64,000 bases of DNA from Agrobacterium fabrum str. C58 (GCF_000092025.1 NC_003062.2:1796001-1860000); one strand, 5' to 3'. Counted from the stretch's first letter, positions 1 through 10,835 are shown. A program made the numbers and translations. The notes: a model not told the origin generated them from the letters alone.

Positions 1-1
1 G

Positions 2-331
2 GCAACGGCCAATATCATCGTCGAGGAAATCAAGGACACACTGCTGGTGCCTAATTCCGCGCTTCGATACACGCCACCGCGCGAATCCGCTTCCCGTGGC
101 GGCGGGTTGATGAGCCTTTTCCGCCCGCCCCGCATGGGCCGCTCGCAGAACCGCGACGCCGGACAGGCCGCAACAGGCAAAAGAACGGTCTGGGTGCTGC
201 GCAATAACGCGCCCGTCGCCGTCGCCATCGAAACCGGCTCCACCGACGGCCAGCACACCGTGGTCAAATCGGGAGAGCTGAAAGCCGATGACCAGGTGAT
301 TACCGACGCTACGACCCGCAACGCTGGCTGA
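2..331 (+). CDS. Periplasmic adaptor (MacA/HlyD-like), C-terminal part
   Basis: Only the last 109 residues lie in the window; the 5' part is off the left edge. The reading frame is open from base 2. The visible segment starts with a stretch typical of adaptor beta-barrel ends (DTLLVPNSALRY), the conserved VPxxAL element of membrane-fusion proteins, followed by a poorly conserved tail with a KRTVWVLRNN strand and an ETGSTDGQ turn. Such adaptors bridge an inner-membrane MacB-type pump to an outer-membrane channel. The next two genes encode a MacB-like ATPase and permease, and the 14-bp gap to the ATPase gene argues for one operon. Assignment as MacA-like rather than another HlyD adaptor rests mainly on this context. 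Confidence 0.8.
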   Translation, partial: ATANIIVEEIKDTLLVPNSALRYTPPRESASRGGGLMSLFRPPRMGRSQNRDAGQAATGKRTVWVLRNNAPVAVAIETGSTDGQHTVVKSGELKADDQVITDATTRNAG

Positions 332-345
332 CGGGAGAGAACCGC

Positions 346-1065
346 ATGCAACAGCCGCCGCTCATCGAATTCCGCAATGTCGTCAAGCAATATGGCCGCG
401 GCGAAGCGACGATCCGCGCGCTCGATGGTGTCAGCCTTTCCATTCGTGAAAAGGAATTCGTCGCCATCATGGGGCCATCGGGCTCGGGCAAATCCACCTC
501 GATGAACATCATCGGCTGTCTGGATGTGCCCACGGCTGGCGAATATCTGTTTCAGGGCGTGCCGACCAGCGGCTTCGACAATGAGCACCTGACGCTGCTG
601 CGCCGCCACATGCTGGGTTTCGTGTTTCAGGGCTTCAATCTTCTCTCACGCACTTCGGCGGTGGAAAATGTCGAGCTGCCGCTGGTCTATCGCGGCATGA
701 AGGCCTCCGAACGGCGCGCCCGCGCCATGGAGGCCCTGGCACAAGTCGGCTTGAAGGGTCGCGAGGATCACACCACGCAGGAGCTTTCCGGCGGCCAGCA
801 GCAGCGTGTGGCCATTGCACGGGCCATCGTCACCCGCCCCGCCCTGCTCCTGGCTGACGAACCGACGGGTAACCTCGACACGAAAACCAGCAACGAGATC
901 ATGGAACTGATCACGGCGCTCAATCGCGACAGGGGCATCACGGTCGTCATGGTCACCCATGAAGAGGATATTGCTGCCCACGCCGGACGCCTGTTGCGCT
1001 TTGTCGATGGCCACCTCGCCTCCGACAGCGCGGCCGACGAAAAGGAGACATCCGATGTTCTTTGA
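346..1065 (+). CDS. ABC transporter ATP-binding protein (MacB/LolD type)
   Basis: A 239-residue nucleotide-binding subunit. It shows Walker [10 protein letters not shown] at 43-51, the Q-loop near 94-96 (VFQGFN), signature LSGGQQQR at 147-154, Walker B LLLADE at 167-172, the D-loop GNLD and the switch histidine in THEED near 205. Length and the MNIIGCLD segment after Walker A are typical of the MacB/LolD/FtsE branch, which drives export or lipoprotein/macrolide mechanotransmission rather than uptake. A GGGAGA ribosome site lies 7-12 bases before the ATG. The gene overlaps the permease by 11 bp (ATG inside its last codons), so the two are translationally coupled. Substrate cannot be deduced. 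Confidence 0.93.
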   Translation: MQQPPLIEFRNVVKQYGRGEATIRALDGVSLSIREKEFVAIMGPSGSGKSTSMNIIGCLDVPTAGEYLFQGVPTSGFDNEHLTLLRRHMLGFVFQGFNLLSRTSAVENVELPLVYRGMKASERRARAMEALAQVGLKGREDHTTQELSGGQQQRVAIARAIVTRPALLLADEPTGNLDTKTSNEIMELITALNRDRGITVVMVTHEEDIAAHAGRLLRFVDGHLASDSAADEKETSDVL

Positions 1066-2263
1066 AACGTCACGTCTTGCGCTGCGCGCCATCAGCCGCA
1101 ACCTTTTGCGCTCTTTCCTCACAGTGCTTGGCGTCGTCATTGGTGTGGCCGCCGTCATCGCCATGGTCACCATCGGCAATGGCACGACGGAACAGGTGAA
1201 ATCGGAACTGTCGCGGCTCGGTACCAACATGCTGTTCGTGCGCCCCGGTCAGTTCGGCCCCGGCCGCGCCAGCACCGAGGCGAAACGTTTCGATGACCGC
1301 GATGTCGAGGCCATCCGCAACCAGATATCAGGCATCCGCGCCGTCGCGCCACAGAACCGCAGTTCCGCGGCCACTGTCATTTTCGGCGGCAAGAACCACC
1401 AGACGAGCGTCATCGGCACCACCAACGATTACCTGATCGCCCAGGACTGGACCATCGCGCTCGGCCGCGACTTCCAGCCCGCCGAAGATCGTGGCGGCCA
1501 GATCGGCTGCATCATCGGTGAAACGGTGCGCCAAGAACTGTTTGGCGCGGAAAACCCTGTGGGTCAGACCATTCGCGTCAGCAATATCTCCTGCCCCGTC
1601 ATCGGTGTCCTCGCCAGAAAAGGCCAGTCCGGCCTCGGGGACGATCAGGACGACACCATCATCATGCCGCTCAAAATCCACCAGCGGCGCATCGGCGGCA
1701 CCACCACCATCTCCTCGATCATGGTCTCGGCACAGGACGGCGTTTCCACCGCCAAGGTGCAGAGCGACCTGCAGAACCTGCTGCGTGAGCGGCGGCGCAT
1801 CAACATTGGCCGCGAGGATGATTTCACCGTCAACGACATGACACAGATCGCCTCTGCCATGACCGGCACGACGACACTGCTCACCGGGCTTTTGGGTGCG
1901 GTCGCCGCCGTCAGCCTTCTTGTCGGCGGCATCGGCATCATGAACATCATGCTGGTGTCGGTGACAGAACGCACCCGCGAAATCGGCATTCGCCTTGCCA
2001 TCGGCGCGCTGGAAAAACAGGTGCTGACGCAGTTTCTGGTGGAAGCCGTCATGCTGTCGGCCTTCGGCGGCATCGTCGGCATTCTGACGGGTCTCGGCCT
2101 CGCCTATAGCGTCGTCAGCTTCCTCAACGTGCCTTTCGTCACCAGCCCGTCGATCATCTTCCTCGCCTTCGCCTTTTCAGCGGCCATCGGGGTGATTTTC
2201 GGCTATTTTCCGGCGCGGCGGGCAGCGAGTTTGAGCCCGATCGAGGCGCTGCGGCATGAGTGA
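1055..2263 (+). CDS. ABC transporter permease, MacB family
   Basis: A 402-residue membrane subunit. The open frame extends upstream into the ATPase gene, but [16 protein letters not shown], a normal MacB N-terminus with AGGAGA five to ten bases before the ATG, marks the start. One transmembrane helix near residues 20-45 is followed by a large periplasmic domain (about 50-270) and a C-terminal FtsX-type block with three helices, including the conserved motif [17 protein letters not shown] that couples to the ATPase. Separate ATPase and permease genes plus an adaptor form a split MacAB-like tripartite exporter. Candidate cargos in this family are macrolides, peptides and lipids; none is indicated here. 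Confidence 0.92.
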   Translation: MFFETSRLALRAISRNLLRSFLTVLGVVIGVAAVIAMVTIGNGTTEQVKSELSRLGTNMLFVRPGQFGPGRASTEAKRFDDRDVEAIRNQISGIRAVAPQNRSSAATVIFGGKNHQTSVIGTTNDYLIAQDWTIALGRDFQPAEDRGGQIGCIIGETVRQELFGAENPVGQTIRVSNISCPVIGVLARKGQSGLGDDQDDTIIMPLKIHQRRIGGTTTISSIMVSAQDGVSTAKVQSDLQNLLRERRRINIGREDDFTVNDMTQIASAMTGTTTLLTGLLGAVAAVSLLVGGIGIMNIMLVSVTERTREIGIRLAIGALEKQVLTQFLVEAVMLSAFGGIVGILTGLGLAYSVVSFLNVPFVTSPSIIFLAFAFSAAIGVIFGYFPARRAASLSPIEALRHE

Positions 2264-2328
2264 GGAAAGCCGTCGAGGCTGCAACGGCTTCGAGCGAATA
2301 GGTTCACAAATTGCCGGAAGGGGTTTCT

Positions 2329-2619
2329 ATGTTCAAATCGGTATCGGACAGCGCGGCTGCCGCTGACGGCGGTTCACTCGCCCTCTTCGTGGAGCGAATG
2401 GATGGGCAGACAGAGCAGTTTGTGATCAATCGCTCTTTAGCGGCACGCGGAACGCCGGCTTACAACAAAATCGTATCGAACCTTCGACCGCTCTCCACAG
2501 ACGATTGCAAGATGATCGCCGCCGCTCTCGAACCGCTATTAACGACGACGCCACCGATTCATCCGCTGGCGGATTTCATCAAAACACTCAAACAGCAGGC
2601 GTCGCACCTCGATAGCTGA
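2329..2619 (+). CDS. Small hypothetical protein (96 aa)
   Basis: The frame can start at a TTG at 2311, but a purine-rich GGAAGGGG site sits six bases before the ATG at 2329, which I take as the start. The product is soluble, without signal peptide or membrane segment, and ends LKQQASHLDS. It has two weakly conserved parts, an N-terminal strand region (SLALFVERMDGQTEQFVI) and a helical C-terminal half. I do not recognise the family. It stands alone between the exporter operon and a palindromic repeat. Codon use resembles the neighbours, supporting a real gene. Confidence 0.6.
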   Translation: MFKSVSDSAAAADGGSLALFVERMDGQTEQFVINRSLAARGTPAYNKIVSNLRPLSTDDCKMIAAALEPLLTTTPPIHPLADFIKTLKQQASHLDS

Positions 2620-2663
2620 TTTCCGGCGACAGTCAGTTCCGGGAATCGAAATCCGACACCTCT

Positions 2664-2754
2664 CCTCCGTCATCCTCGGGCTTGTCCCGAGGATCTAATC
2701 ACGTTGAGTAAAATCAATCAGTTGCGGATCCTCGGGACAAGCCAGAGGACGACG
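2664..2754. repeat. Palindromic intergenic repeat, copy 1
   Basis: Two 28-base arms (about 2667-2694 and 2727-2754) are inverted copies with two mismatches, and each arm is itself a hairpin (ATCCTCGGG cttgt CCCGAGGAT at 2672-2694). A related copy lies at 61265-61352. This resembles the mobile palindromic intergenic elements known from Rhizobium/Agrobacterium genomes. It follows the end of the suf operon on the minus strand and could act as a transcript 3' hairpin. Confidence 0.8.
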
Positions 2755-2821
2755 TCGCGTTTGGAGGAGCGCGCATACACAAGAAAAATCTGCTTCGCCG
2801 ACGCACAGGGCGCGTTGACTC

Positions 2822-3211
2822 TTAAACGCTTGCCTCAGCCTCACGTTGCTTCGCCAGCGCCGCCAGATCGGCAGGCTTAAGCTCAACCGATTCACCGCAG
2901 CCACAAGCGGACGTCTGGTTCGGATTGTTGAAAGTGAAACCCGAGCGCATCTTGGTCACTTCAAAATCCATCTGGGTGCCCAGCAGATAAAGCACCGCAG
3001 AGGGCTGAACCCAGACCTTCGCACCGTCGAATTCAACCAGATCGTCCTTCGCATCCGCTTCGGTCACGAGGTCGATGGTATATTCCATGCCCGCGCAGCC
3101 ACCCTTCTTGATGCCGACACGCACGCCCATGGCACCGGGACCGGAATTATCGACGATTGCTTTAACACGCGAGGCGGCAGCCCCGGTCATGGTCATGATC
3201 GCAAAGCCCAT
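2822..3211 (-). CDS. sufA: Fe-S cluster assembly A-type carrier
   Basis: A 129-residue HesB/IscA/SufA family protein. The three ligand cysteines are visible: one in KKGGCAGMEY and two in the C-terminal ACGCGES motif. A-type carriers accept a nascent cluster from the SufBCD scaffold and pass it to apo-proteins in the cytoplasm. The frame opens 21 bases earlier, but AAGGAG lies nine bases before the ATG at 3211, giving the start MGFAIMTMTG. It is the last gene of the minus-strand suf operon, 111 bp after sufT. A C-terminal acidic/alanine tail of about 15 residues extends beyond the usual end at the CGCG motif. Confidence 0.93.
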   Translation of the reverse strand: MGFAIMTMTGAAASRVKAIVDNSGPGAMGVRVGIKKGGCAGMEYTIDLVTEADAKDDLVEFDGAKVWVQPSAVLYLLGTQMDFEVTKMRSGFTFNNPNQTSACGCGESVELKPADLAALAKQREAEASV

Positions 3212-3322
3212 GGGCTCATTCTCCTTCGACAATCGAGTTCAAGGCTCGATGCTTATGGAATTCAATTTAAGTGCACCCGGCAGTGTCATCAAGAGATGAC
3301 GCCTGTCAAAATCGCGTCAGTC

Positions 3323-3706
3323 TCAATACCAGCCGACGGCGACCTGCGCCTCTTCCGACATGCGCTCCGGCGTCCATGGCGGATCGAAGGTCATCGACAC
3401 GTCAACGCCGGAAACACCTTCGACAGCGCCAACAGCGTTTTCCACCCAGCCCGGCATTTCACCGGCAACCGGGCAACCGGGCGCTGTCAGCGTCATGACG
3501 ATCTTGACCATCCGGTCGTCCTCGATATCGATCTTGTAGATCAGACCGAGCTCAAAAATATCGGCCGGAATTTCCGGGTCGTAGACGGTCTTCAGCGCCG
3601 AGATCACGTCGTCGCTGAGACGCGCCAGCTCGTCGGGCGGAATGGAAGACGGCTTTGCCGCTTCTTCCGTTGCATCTTGTGTCTTTGCAGTGGCTTCCGC
3701 AGTCAT
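3323..3706 (-). CDS. sufT: SUF system assembly protein, MIP18/DUF59 family
   Basis: A 127-residue DUF59 protein. After a variable Ala/Thr-rich N-terminus it has the family core: a helix (SDDVISALKTVYDPEIP), the DPEIP loop, a strand IFELGLIYKI and TLTAPGCPV with the conserved cysteine. These proteins help mature Fe-S proteins; bacterial SufT/PaaD-type members often sit in suf operons. The frame runs back to 3784 inside the sufS end, but GAGGA precedes the ATG at 3706. It lies between sufS and sufA, where A. tumefaciens literature calls the gene sufX. It was once labelled a metal-sulfur cluster biosynthetic enzyme. Confidence 0.9.
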   Translation of the reverse strand: MTAEATAKTQDATEEAAKPSSIPPDELARLSDDVISALKTVYDPEIPADIFELGLIYKIDIEDDRMVKIVMTLTAPGCPVAGEMPGWVENAVGAVEGVSGVDVSMTFDPPWTPERMSEEAQVAVGWY

Positions 3707-3743
3707 GGTCTGATCCTCAATCCTGATCTCATCTATGCCGATA

Positions 3744-4994
3744 TCAGGCGAAAAATTTGCGCGCATAGTCCAGCGCCTCAACAAGACGATCTACTTCGGC
3801 GCGGGTATTGTAAAGGCCGAACGATGCCCGGCATGTGGAGGTGACGCCGAACCGTTTCAAGAGCGGCATGGCACAATGGGTGCCGGCACGCACGGCAACG
3901 CCGCGCCGGTCAATCACCATCGAGACGTCGTGGGCATGGATACCCTCGAGTTCGAAGGAGAAGATACCGCCCTTGTCAGGCGCATTGCCGATGATGCGCA
4001 GAGAGTTGACCTCGCGCAGTCGTGTCGCAGCATAAGCCGCGAGATCTGCCTCGTGGGCTGCAATCGCGGCACGGCCGAGATTGTCCATATAATCCAGCGC
4101 GTAACCGAGGCCAATCGCCTGCACGATGGGCGGGGTGCCGGCTTCGAAACGGTGCGGCGGCTCGTTATAGGTCACATTATCCTCGGAAACGTCGAGGATC
4201 ATCTCACCGCCGCCCTGGAACGGCCGCATCTCGCGCAAGCGCTCAGTCTTGCCGTAGAGCACACCGATGCCCGAGGGACCGTAAAGCTTGTGGCCAGTCA
4301 TCACATACCAGTCGCAATCGATATCACGCACATCGACCGGCATGTGAACCGCGCCCTGAGAACCATCGACCAGCACCGGAATGCCGCGCTCATGGGCGAT
4401 GCGGCAGATTTCCTTGACCGGCAAGATGGTGCCGAGCGCATTCGACATATGGGTGATGGCAACGAGCTTGGTGCGCTCCGTCAGGCTCTTTTCGAAAGCC
4501 TCGATGTGGAACGCGCCGTCATCATCAACAGGCACCCAGACGAGCTTGGCGCCCTGCCGTTCGCGGATGAAATGCCATGGCACGATGTTGGAGTGATGCT
4601 CCATGATCGAGATGACGATCTCGTCGCCCTCGCCGATAACAGGCATGCCGTAACCGTAAGCGACCGTATTGATCGCCTCGGTGGAGGATTTGGTGAAGAC
4701 TATCTCGTCCACCGAACCGGCGTTGAGGAAACGGCGCACCTTTTCGCGCGCCGCCTCATAGGCGTCGGTGGCGGCATTGGAGAGGAAATGCAGGCCGCGA
4801 TGCACATTGGCATACTCGTTGGAATAAGCATGCGAAACGGCGTCGATCACCACCTGCGGTTTTTGAGCGGACGCGCCATTGTCGAGATAGGTCAGCGGCT
4901 TGCCATAGACCTCGCGCGACAGGATTGGAAAATCCTTCCGCACGGCTTCAACGTCATAAGGGGCCGCCACTGCGGCGCGTTCGCTCTCAGGCAT
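3744..4994 (-). CDS. sufS: Cysteine desulfurase SufS (group II)
   Basis: A 416-residue PLP enzyme that takes sulfur from cysteine to give alanine and a persulfide for cluster assembly. The PLP lysine is in TGHKLYGPSG (K236), the PLP-stacking histidine in the MEHHSN motif near 132-136, and the catalytic cysteine in RAGTHCAMP (C374). The short loop around the cysteine is the group II (SufS/CsdA) form, which normally needs SufE or SufU as sulfur acceptor; neither gene is visible in this window. Its ATG overlaps the sufD stop by 8 bp, indicating coupled translation. The operon has a second desulfurase at its promoter-proximal end. Confidence 0.95.
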   Translation of the reverse strand: MPESERAAVAAPYDVEAVRKDFPILSREVYGKPLTYLDNGASAQKPQVVIDAVSHAYSNEYANVHRGLHFLSNAATDAYEAAREKVRRFLNAGSVDEIVFTKSSTEAINTVAYGYGMPVIGEGDEIVISIMEHHSNIVPWHFIRERQGAKLVWVPVDDDGAFHIEAFEKSLTERTKLVAITHMSNALGTILPVKEICRIAHERGIPVLVDGSQGAVHMPVDVRDIDCDWYVMTGHKLYGPSGIGVLYGKTERLREMRPFQGGGEMILDVSEDNVTYNEPPHRFEAGTPPIVQAIGLGYALDYMDNLGRAAIAAHEADLAAYAATRLREVNSLRIIGNAPDKGGIFSFELEGIHAHDVSMVIDRRGVAVRAGTHCAMPLLKRFGVTSTCRASFGLYNTRAEVDRLVEALDYARKFFA

Positions 4995-6258
4995 GATGTT
5001 CCAGCCAGCCGGAGATGATCGCCTCCAGCGCCTCTACCAGATTCTCTTCTTCCAGTTCCTCGACGATTTCAGCGACGAAGGCGTTGACGAGCATCGCCCG
5101 CGCCTTTGCCCGCGGCACGCCGCGCGCCATCAGGTAATAGAGATGGTTGTCATCGATATCGGCAACCGTCGCACCGTGACCGCACTGAACGTCGTCGGCG
5201 AAGATTTCAAGTTCCGGCTTTGCCGAGAACTCGCCATCGTCGGACATCAGCAGCGTATTGCACGCCATCTTCGCATCGGTCTTCTGGGCATCGGGTGCCA
5301 CCCGGATCATGCCTTGGAAAATGCCCTTTGCACGGTCGAACACCACGTTGCGGAACACTTCCGCCGAGGTCGTGTTCGGCACGTTATGACCGAGAACCAT
5401 CGTCACGTCGGTATGGGTTTCACCGCCCAGCAGGTTGACGCCGCGAACGATGAGGTCAGTGCCCTCGCCATCCACATCGATGCGCAACTCCTGGCGCACC
5501 AGCTTGCCACCGGCATTGATGACGAACAGGCGAACCTTGGCATCCGCGCCGATTTTCATGCGCAGCTGGCCAAGATGGATATCGGCGGCACCCTGTTGCT
5601 GCAGGATGATCCAGGTCACTTCCGCGCCGTCTTCAACGACGATGTCGCTGACGGAGGAAACCAGGGCCGCATCCGAAGTCACCGAAAGGTGACGCTCGAT
5701 AACGGTCGCTTTGGAACCCTTGCCGAAGCGCACCGGGAAGCGGCTGTGAACCTGACCTGCACCATGGATCGCCTGCAATTCGATCGGCTTTTCGATCTCG
5801 GCATCGGCAGGAATGTCGAGCGTCAGGCCGTCGCGCACGAAGCTGCCGTTGATACGGCCGATCACGTCGTCTTTGCTCGCTTCCGCAAGGCCTGTGGCAG
5901 CCGTGCCGTCAAGCAGGCTCTCGGCAAAGCTGGAAACACTGATGTCTTCGATCTTGCCGATATTGGCCGTGCCGTGCAGCACATAGGCGACGGGCGAACC
6001 GGCGACAAGCGATGCCTGCTTGTCGATAACGGGCGCAGGCTGGTCATCCGGAATGGCGCGCAGCAGCGTTTTCAGATCAGTGTAGTGCCAAGCCTCGATG
6101 CGACGGGTCGGAAGACCGCCGGTCTTCAGATCGTCGAACAGCACGTCACGGGCGGCGACAACCGCGCCATTGCCCGGCAATTCACTGAACTTGGCGGTAT
6201 AGGCGTCGATCAGCGCGGTTTCCGCTGGCGTCAGCCGGTTGGTCGTTTGAATGTTCAT
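4987..6258 (-). CDS. sufD: Fe-S scaffold subunit SufD
   Basis: A 423-residue right-handed beta-helix protein that pairs with SufB and SufC as the SufBC2D scaffold. The C-terminal half holds the conserved core: FVINAGGKLVRQELRIDV, DAKMACNTLLMSDDGEFSAKP split over two strands, and CGHGATVADIDDNHLYYLMARG, which ends in the helix that contacts SufC. The frame opens far upstream inside sufC, but AGGAGGTG lies just before two ATGs; the second, at 6258, has an eight-base spacing and is preferred over 6264. It is 22 bp after sufC and overlaps sufS. Confidence 0.95.
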   Translation of the reverse strand: MNIQTTNRLTPAETALIDAYTAKFSELPGNGAVVAARDVLFDDLKTGGLPTRRIEAWHYTDLKTLLRAIPDDQPAPVIDKQASLVAGSPVAYVLHGTANIGKIEDISVSSFAESLLDGTAATGLAEASKDDVIGRINGSFVRDGLTLDIPADAEIEKPIELQAIHGAGQVHSRFPVRFGKGSKATVIERHLSVTSDAALVSSVSDIVVEDGAEVTWIILQQQGAADIHLGQLRMKIGADAKVRLFVINAGGKLVRQELRIDVDGEGTDLIVRGVNLLGGETHTDVTMVLGHNVPNTTSAEVFRNVVFDRAKGIFQGMIRVAPDAQKTDAKMACNTLLMSDDGEFSAKPELEIFADDVQCGHGATVADIDDNHLYYLMARGVPRAKARAMLVNAFVAEIVEELEEENLVEALEAIISGWLEHHA

Positions 6259-6280
6259 GGACATCACCTCCTGGCCAAAC

Positions 6281-7036
6281 TTAGGCCGCTTCACCGATGA
6301 TGTCGGCGTAACCATTGTTTTCCAGCTCCAGCGCCAGAGCCTTGTCGCCCGAGCGGATGATCTTGCCCTTGTAAAGAACATGAACGCTGTCAGGCACGAT
6401 GTAATCGAGCAGGCGCTGGTAGTGGGTGATGACGACGGTGGCACGATCCGGCGACTTCAGCGCGTTGACGCCATCTGCCACGATCTTCAGCGCATCGATG
6501 TCGAGGCCGCTATCGGTTTCGTCGAGAACGCAGAGTTTTGGCTCCAGGAGTGCCATCTGCAGGATTTCAGCGCGCTTCTTCTCACCGCCGGAAAAACCGA
6601 CATTCAGCGGACGCTTCAGCATCTCCATGTCGATCTTCAGGTCGCCGGCAGCTTCCTTGACGCGGCGAATGAAGTCCGGCGTCGTCAACTCGGACTCGCC
6701 ACGCGCCTTGCGCTGCTCGTTCATCGCAACCTTCAGGAACTGCATGGTGGCGACGCCCGGAATTTCGACCGGGTACTGGAAGGCCAGGAAAATGCCCTTG
6801 GCGGCGCGCTCGGCGGCGTCCAGCTCCAGAATGCTTTCGCCGTTATAAAGAATATCACCGGAGGTGACTTCATAATCTTCGCGGCCCGACAGGATGTAGG
6901 ACAGCGTCGACTTGCCGGAACCGTTCGGTCCCATGATGGCGGCGACTTCACCAGCGGCAACCTTCAGGTTGAGGCCCTTGATGATCTCGGTTTCGGTATC
7001 GGCGATCTTTGCGTGCAGGTCGATGATTTCAAGCAT
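6281..7036 (-). CDS. sufC: Fe-S assembly ATPase SufC
   Basis: A 251-residue ABC-type ATPase. Walker A is GPNGSGKS near 37-44, the signature is FSGGEKKRAEI and Walker B ends in VLDETDSGLD, the SufC form in which the usual DEPT is DETD. SufC binds SufB and SufD and its ATP cycle drives the scaffold rearrangement needed to load iron and sulfur. The start gives MLEIIDLHAKI, the normal N-terminus. It follows sufB by 72 bp and precedes sufD by 22 bp. Confidence 0.96.
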   Translation of the reverse strand: MLEIIDLHAKIADTETEIIKGLNLKVAAGEVAAIMGPNGSGKSTLSYILSGREDYEVTSGDILYNGESILELDAAERAAKGIFLAFQYPVEIPGVATMQFLKVAMNEQRKARGESELTTPDFIRRVKEAAGDLKIDMEMLKRPLNVGFSGGEKKRAEILQMALLEPKLCVLDETDSGLDIDALKIVADGVNALKSPDRATVVITHYQRLLDYIVPDSVHVLYKGKIIRSGDKALALELENNGYADIIGEAA

Positions 7037-7108
7037 GGATTTATCCTAAGAACAGTGTGAGCGAAGGTGCGCGAGCGTCGCGCACTCAGGTGCGTATTTG
7101 GGTGAGGA

Positions 7109-8578
<1,470 letters not shown>

Positions 8579-8776
8579 GTCGTTCTCCAATCTCGCCGGA
8601 GCCAAGGTCCGGTGGCTTGTCAACGTATCAAGGCGGAAAGCCGCCTTATCCATCTTCGGGCAAATATCCGGGCCCGTATAAACGGGGCGGAGCTTACACC
8701 CATGTAAGTGCGGGATGGCGCTTTTCACACATCCCGGCAAGCGGAAAATTGCTATTCCGCAATTCTTTGCCGCATT
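8579..8776 (-). other. Intercistronic gap between sufS2 and sufB
   Basis: The gap holds no convincing gene. It has a perfect hairpin AGGCGG-aaag-CCGCCT at 8631-8646 (plus-strand reading) about 55 bases before the sufB start, without a T-run after it on the minus strand. It may be a processing or attenuation site, or simply spacing inside the operon. Confidence 0.4.
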
Positions 8777-9946
8777 TTACGCGGCCTGACCGGACAGCTT
8801 ACGCCGCCCGGCAATTTTCGTGAACGCCACAAGCGTCCTGTCTATATCCGCCTCGTCAGTCGCGTGACCGAGGGAAATCCTGAGCGCGCCCAGCTTGGGA
8901 TCGTGCCCCATCGCCGTCAGCACATGGCTTTCGCCCACCTTGCCCGAGGAGCAGGCCGAACCGGCCGAGAGTGCAATGCCTTCTATGTCGAAGGCGATCT
9001 GTCCCGTTTCCGCTTTCAGGCCCGGCAGGGTGAAGAACGTCGTATTGCCCACACGGGCAACATCCGCACCATGGATGATAACATCAGGCGCATTAACCCG
9101 CATGCCGTCCTCCAGCTTCGCCCGCAGCGCGCCAAGACGCGCCGCTTCACCCGCCAGGTACTCGGCCGCCACGGCAGCGGCGGCACCAAAACCGATGACC
9201 GAGAGAGTATTTTCCGTGCCGGAACGATGTCCCTTTTCCTGCCCGCCGCCATGGATCAGCGGCTTCGGCATCATCACCTCGCCGCGCGAGATGAGAGCGC
9301 CGGCACCCTTGGGGCCACCAAGCTTGTGGGACGAGAGGACGAGGAAATCCGCATCGAGATCATTGATATCGAGCGGAATGCGGCCCGCCGCCTGCACGGC
9401 ATCGACAACCATCAAGCCGCCAGCGGCGTGCACGAGCCGCGCGGCTTCCGCCACCGGCTGGAGAATGCCGGTCTCGTTATTGACCAGCATGCAGGCGACC
9501 ATCGGCAAGCCAGCGGATTTGTCATGCGACGACAGCAGCGCCTCAAGCGCGGTAAGATCGATGACGCCCGCTGACGTAACGGAAACTTCCGTAACGTCAT
9601 CCTTCTCAAAGCGGCCGCCTTCGCGAAACGCGGGGTGCTCGATGGCGGACACGTAAAGCCGGCCATAACGCACAGGCGCGCGCCCCATTTTGAAGTCCGT
9701 CGTCAGAACCAGATTGGCCGCTTCGGTCGCACCGCTGGTGAAGGTGACATGGGATGCCTGCGCGCCGGCAAGGGCGGCGACGTCACGGCGGGCAGCCTCC
9801 ACGGCGGCGCGGGCAGCGCGCCCTTCCCGGTGGACGGAAGACGGATTGCCGGCAAGATCAAGCGCGGACACAAGGATGTCCCGCACGGCAGGCAGAAGCG
9901 GCGCCGTGGCGTTCCAGTCCATATATGTACGCGTTAAACCCGTCAT
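8777..9946 (-). CDS. sufS2: Cysteine desulfurase, IscS/NifS-like (group I), first gene of suf operon
   Basis: A 389-residue PLP enzyme. The PLP lysine is in SSHKLGGPKG (K208) and the catalytic cysteine lies in the long mobile loop AGSACSSGKVGES (C332), the group I (IscS/NifS) signature, unlike the group II SufS at the other end of the operon. It starts MTGLTRTYMDWNATAPLL; the open frame upstream of 9946 covers the promoter and is not coding. In Agrobacterium the operon is described as sufS2BCDS1XA and the first gene is reported to matter for RirA function; the symbol follows that usage. Transcription starts upstream near an Irr-type box at 10053-10069. Confidence 0.92.
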   Translation of the reverse strand: MTGLTRTYMDWNATAPLLPAVRDILVSALDLAGNPSSVHREGRAARAAVEAARRDVAALAGAQASHVTFTSGATEAANLVLTTDFKMGRAPVRYGRLYVSAIEHPAFREGGRFEKDDVTEVSVTSAGVIDLTALEALLSSHDKSAGLPMVACMLVNNETGILQPVAEAARLVHAAGGLMVVDAVQAAGRIPLDINDLDADFLVLSSHKLGGPKGAGALISRGEVMMPKPLIHGGGQEKGHRSGTENTLSVIGFGAAAAVAAEYLAGEAARLGALRAKLEDGMRVNAPDVIIHGADVARVGNTTFFTLPGLKAETGQIAFDIEGIALSAGSACSSGKVGESHVLTAMGHDPKLGALRISLGHATDEADIDRTLVAFTKIAGRRKLSGQAA

Positions 9947-10052
9947 AGCGGAAAAGCTTCGCTCAATCTTATATGCGCCAAAACGCATTTTTCTTGAAAT
10001 TACAGTTGCGCTTGCCTTATGACACGACCCGAGTGCTTGAGCACACGCAAAG

Positions 10053-10069
10053 TTTCGAATTATTCTAAA
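10053..10069 (-). promoter_or_regulatory. Irr-type iron-control element (ICE) upstream of the suf operon
   Basis: The 17 bp read on the minus strand as TTTAGAA-TAA-TTCGAAA, a 7-3-7 palindrome matching the rhizobial ICE consensus TTTAGAA-N3-TTCTAAA at 13 of 14 arm bases. It lies 107 bp upstream of the sufS2 start and 89 bp from the divergent hydrolase gene. Irr binds such sites under iron limitation. Since the suf operon is the neighbour with an iron function, it is the likely target. Confidence 0.72.
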
Positions 10070-10157
10070 CTGCGTTCTAGAAAAGATGACACAGTTCGTC
10101 AAGTCTTCTCATCGGAAGAATGCGGTTCGGGAATGAAAAAACACGACCGGAGTACCA

Positions 10158-10835
10158 ATGCCCGAAGTCATTTTTAACGGCCCTGCGGGTCGCCTCGAAG
10201 GCCGTTATCAACCCTCCAAGGAAAAGAGCGCGCCGATAGCGATCATTCTTCATCCGCACCCGCAGTTTGGCGGGACGATGAACAACCAGATCGTCTACCA
10301 GCTCTTCTATCTTTTCCAGAAGCGCGGTTTCACGACGCTCCGGTTCAACTTCCGCTCCATCGGCCGTAGCCAGGGCGAGTTCGACCATGGCGCCGGCGAG
10401 CTTTCCGACGCTGCTTCCGCTCTCGACTGGGTGCAGAGCCTGCATCCCGATTCGAAAAGCTGCTGGGTCGCCGGTTATTCCTTCGGCGCCTGGATCGGCA
10501 TGCAGCTGCTGATGCGCCGTCCGGAAATCGAAGGCTTCATGTCGATTGCGCCGCAGCCCAATACCTACGACTTCTCCTTCCTCGCCCCCTGCCCGTCTTC
10601 CGGCCTCATCATCAACGGCGATGCCGACAAGGTTGCGCCTGAGAAGGACGTGAATGGTCTCGTTGAAAAGCTGAAGACCCAGAAAGGCATCCTCATCACC
10701 CACCGCACCCTTCCCGGCGCCAACCACTTCTTCAACGGCAAGGTGGATGAGCTGATGGGCGAGTGCGAGGACTATCTCGACCGTCGCCTGAATGGTGAGC
10801 TTGTGCCGGAACCGGCGGCGAAGCGTATTCGGTGA
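10158..10835 (+). CDS. Alpha/beta hydrolase (dienelactone-hydrolase-like)
   Basis: A 225-residue cytoplasmic alpha/beta hydrolase. The nucleophile is S108 in GYSFG, the acid is probably D155 or D157 in INGDADK, and the base is H190 in PGANHFF. The oxyanion region LHPHPQFGGTMNN is characteristic of this small prokaryotic subfamily (related to YsgA/dienelactone hydrolases of unknown substrate). It is transcribed divergently from the suf operon and shares its 211-bp upstream region, so iron control of it is possible but unproven. No signal peptide. Confidence 0.85.
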   Translation: MPEVIFNGPAGRLEGRYQPSKEKSAPIAIILHPHPQFGGTMNNQIVYQLFYLFQKRGFTTLRFNFRSIGRSQGEFDHGAGELSDAASALDWVQSLHPDSKSCWVAGYSFGAWIGMQLLMRRPEIEGFMSIAPQPNTYDFSFLAPCPSSGLIINGDADKVAPEKDVNGLVEKLKTQKGILITHRTLPGANHFFNGKVDELMGECEDYLDRRLNGELVPEPAAKRIR

